A DNA stretch of 64,000 bases from assembly GCF_036416795.1 (NCBI RefSeq), contig NZ_CP143867.1:2108001-2172000 (forward strand), given 5' to 3'. Of this stretch, positions 62,537-64,000 are shown piece by piece. Source of the stretch: Bacteroides sp. MSB163 (GTDB taxonomy: Bacteria > Bacteroidota > Bacteroidia > Bacteroidales > Bacteroidaceae). The position numbers and the translations under genes are program-made. The first letter of the stretch is position 1, and each line of letters begins with the position of its first letter. Under the pieces are notes generated by a model. That model was not told where the DNA came from. It was given only the letters and a program-made list of their open reading frames with translations, and made no database searches.

Positions 62537-64000
62537 TTATGTTAATACATACTTTAAATTCTCTATTTGATATATATATGGTAAATAATGTTTGTTTACG
62601 ATGATGGTAGGTGTCTCATTGATTTGCTGCTGCAAGCAATACAATTGTTGCTGTTTCCATATTTCCTGCGTTTTATCTGCAATATCATTGGGGATATCTT
62701 CTATATGATGTGTACTAAACCATTCAGACAATGCTTTCATAGCCTTTTCCCAACCTTCTGTAAGATAGATTGCAATAATTGTTAGTGCAATCTGTTTGCC
62801 TGTATTATCACCGGGAAAAGTTAATAGCACTAAACAAATAGGTTGTTCATTGGCTATTTTTTGAAATTGTGAATGTGCTTTTGCGCAATTTTTGCAATTG
62901 GGATTAGTAACAAATAGCAATTGATTTTCACCTGTTATGTTGTTATGTAAAACTATGTTAGGTTGAGGAGTTTCTCTAATCTGTGGTTTTAGGGTTAGGA
63001 GGGCTTGAAAAGCTTCTGGGCTAAGCAAGTCTGCAAAGTGATTTTTAAGTTGTTTCCTTTCTTCATTATATTTTAGTAATTTCTTTAGTTGTGTCCAGAT
63101 AACCAGATAAATACAACTGATAGCAAAAATGAGAAGTATTGTCTGGAAAGAAATTGCTTTATTATAATAAGCTTTTAGCAGGTACAAGGTAATGCAGTTA
63201 CCCCATACTATTAGATTGATAATCATGCAAAGCATACATCCTTTGCGAATTATAAAGAGTTGATAGATGATGGAGTAAATTGTGAATCCTATTGCAATGA
63301 TGCTACATAATGCACTGATATAAAAGAAATCGTACGGACGTAAAAGGCAGAATAGCAATGAAGTGCTGAAATAGAACAATGATAATTCACCTAATCCTAC
63401 GTCGATAATACGTGATCCTTTAGAGTGAAGCACTTCATTACAATCTATAACTTTACCAATGTGGCAAAAACTATGTAGGAACTGATGGTTGATGGTTTCT
63501 TTATAAAGAATAGCAGCAGAAACAAGAATCCCTGCGCATAGTGTCAGCAAGTAGATAGTCACTCCTGATGAGTAGTTCCTGCTTGCATGATATAATATAA
63601 GGAATATAATAACTATGCCTGCTAGCAAAAGTTGATATTGCCTAATCCACTCTCCAACATTCTTTAATCGGTAATTTTTCTCTTGAATAGTTTTCTCTGT
63701 AATCTCGCCGACTAAGACTCCACCTGTCCACTTCTGTAAGAATTGTTGTTTGCTTACTCTTATATGCCGGGTGTGGGGCGTAGTGATGATAACATGACCT
63801 TTCTCCATCTTTTCTACCAGACAAAAGGGTGAATCATTGTCATTGGTTACAGCAATAAGCGGACTTTCTAATTTGTCGAGATATTCTGCAGGGAGCTGAT
63901 ATACCGCATTGTTGATATGAAGTATATCCAGTGCATCGCTGATACCCCGCATGCTGTTGCCCAACGGATTGTCGAGCAAGCGGCGTACGGTCACCTTGCT
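62537..64000 (-). CDS. C39-like / VKOR / thioredoxin fusion protein (5' truncated by window)
   Basis: The frame is open to the window edge; 487 residues are visible. An N-terminal C39-peptidase-like domain (about 1-110, LLDNPLGNSMRGISDALDIL to TRHIRVSKQQFLQKWTGGVLVGE) has no visible catalytic Cys, which may be upstream or absent. A vitamin-K-epoxide-reductase-type four- or five-helix domain follows, with FCHIGKVIDCNEV (CX7C) and the redox motif GCMLCM (CxxC). The C-terminal thioredoxin domain has TNPNCKNCAKAH (CxxC) and a cis-Pro ETPTIIVN. VKOR-thioredoxin fusions form disulfides using quinone. It very likely oxidises the two-cysteine peptide encoded next. Confidence 0.88.
   Translation of the reverse strand, partial: SKVTVRRLLDNPLGNSMRGISDALDILHINNAVYQLPAEYLDKLESPLIAVTNDNDSPFCLVEKMEKGHVIITTPHTRHIRVSKQQFLQKWTGGVLVGEITEKTIQEKNYRLKNVGEWIRQYQLLLAGIVIIFLILYHASRNYSSGVTIYLLTLCAGILVSAAILYKETINHQFLHSFCHIGKVIDCNEVLHSKGSRIIDVGLGELSLFYFSTSLLFCLLRPYDFFYISALCSIIAIGFTIYSIIYQLFIIRKGCMLCMIINLIVWGNCITLYLLKAYYNKAISFQTILLIFAISCIYLVIWTQLKKLLKYNEERKQLKNHFADLLSPEAFQALLTLKPQIRETPQPNIVLHNNITGENQLLFVTNPNCKNCAKAHSQFQKIANEQPICLVLLTFPGDNTGKQIALTIIAIYLTEGWEKAMKALSEWFSTHHIEDIPNDIADKTQEIWKQQQLYCLQQQINETPTIIVNKHYLPYIYQIENLKYVLT

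Noticed and set aside
1..64000. tRNA, rRNA, riboswitch or phage genes
   Set aside because: No cloverleaf, rRNA segment, known riboswitch core, integrase or phage structural gene was recognised by reading; a covariance-model search was not possible here.

Overview
The window looks like a chromosomal segment of a gut Bacteroides (Bacteroidota). The evidence is two SusC/SusD polysaccharide-utilisation loci (PULs), the Bacteroidota-type long IspG, Bacteroides promoter elements (TTTG, 19-20 nt, TAnnTTTG) in front of several genes, lipoproteins with Bacteroides-style lipoboxes, and a GG-leader peptide export cluster. The species is not resolved. No rRNA, tRNA, CRISPR array or intact insertion sequence was seen.

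Region 1 (1-17.5 kb) is PUL1. It begins with the 3' end of a LuxR-type regulator, a separately promoted GH3 glucosidase and a 480-bp gap with a near-perfect 84-bp palindrome. A co-directional operon follows: SusC, SusD, a LamG-fold lipoprotein, two tandem GH144-type (PF10091) glucanases, an EEP-family phosphoesterase, a serine-type sulfatase-fold enzyme, a GH43 with F5/8C and FN3-like modules, an esterase and a calcineurin-type phosphoesterase. GH144 plus GH3 suggests beta-1,2-glucan, possibly substituted bacterial periplasmic glucan, as substrate. The GH3 and SusC promoters share two sequence elements, so one regulator probably controls both.

Region 2 (17.5-26.6 kb) is housekeeping. A minus-strand run holds rpoN, a PAP2-like membrane protein, gcvH, purE and ispG, with short period-7 or period-8 repeats of different sequence in four successive gaps. 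A divergent plus-strand pair holds an M24B aminopeptidase and a large thioredoxin-fold protein, closed by a clear terminator.

Region 3 (26.7-54.7 kb) is PUL2, controlled by a divergent LacI-family regulator. A perfect 20-bp palindrome (AAACGTTCCCGGGAACGTTT) occurs twice, before susC2 and before a second four-gene operon 19 kb downstream, each time exactly 48 nt upstream of the -7 element. The first operon holds SusC/SusD (the SusD with an unusual insertion), a DUF5017-like lipoprotein, an unassigned probable (alpha/alpha)6 enzyme, GH29, GH127-like and GH3 enzymes, and four esterase-type proteins. The second holds an unassigned two-domain secreted protein, a beta-helix protein, an FAD oxidoreductase and a sodium:solute symporter. 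Arginine codon use differs sharply from PUL1, suggesting separate acquisition. The target is probably a heavily esterified glycan with fucose and arabinofuranose, but it cannot be named.

Region 4 (54.8-64 kb) has a PepSY-like lipoprotein, a DUF418 membrane protein, a 480-bp gap with an inverted-repeat element and a 22-bp-periodic array, and then a minus-strand peptide cluster: a truncated C39-like/VKOR/thioredoxin fusion, a 66-residue precursor with a double-glycine leader and two core cysteines, a secreted thioredoxin-fold protein, a peptidase-containing ABC exporter and an HlyD-type adaptor. This looks like a system for making, oxidatively folding and exporting a disulfide-bonded peptide, and is the strongest candidate for an undescribed system here.
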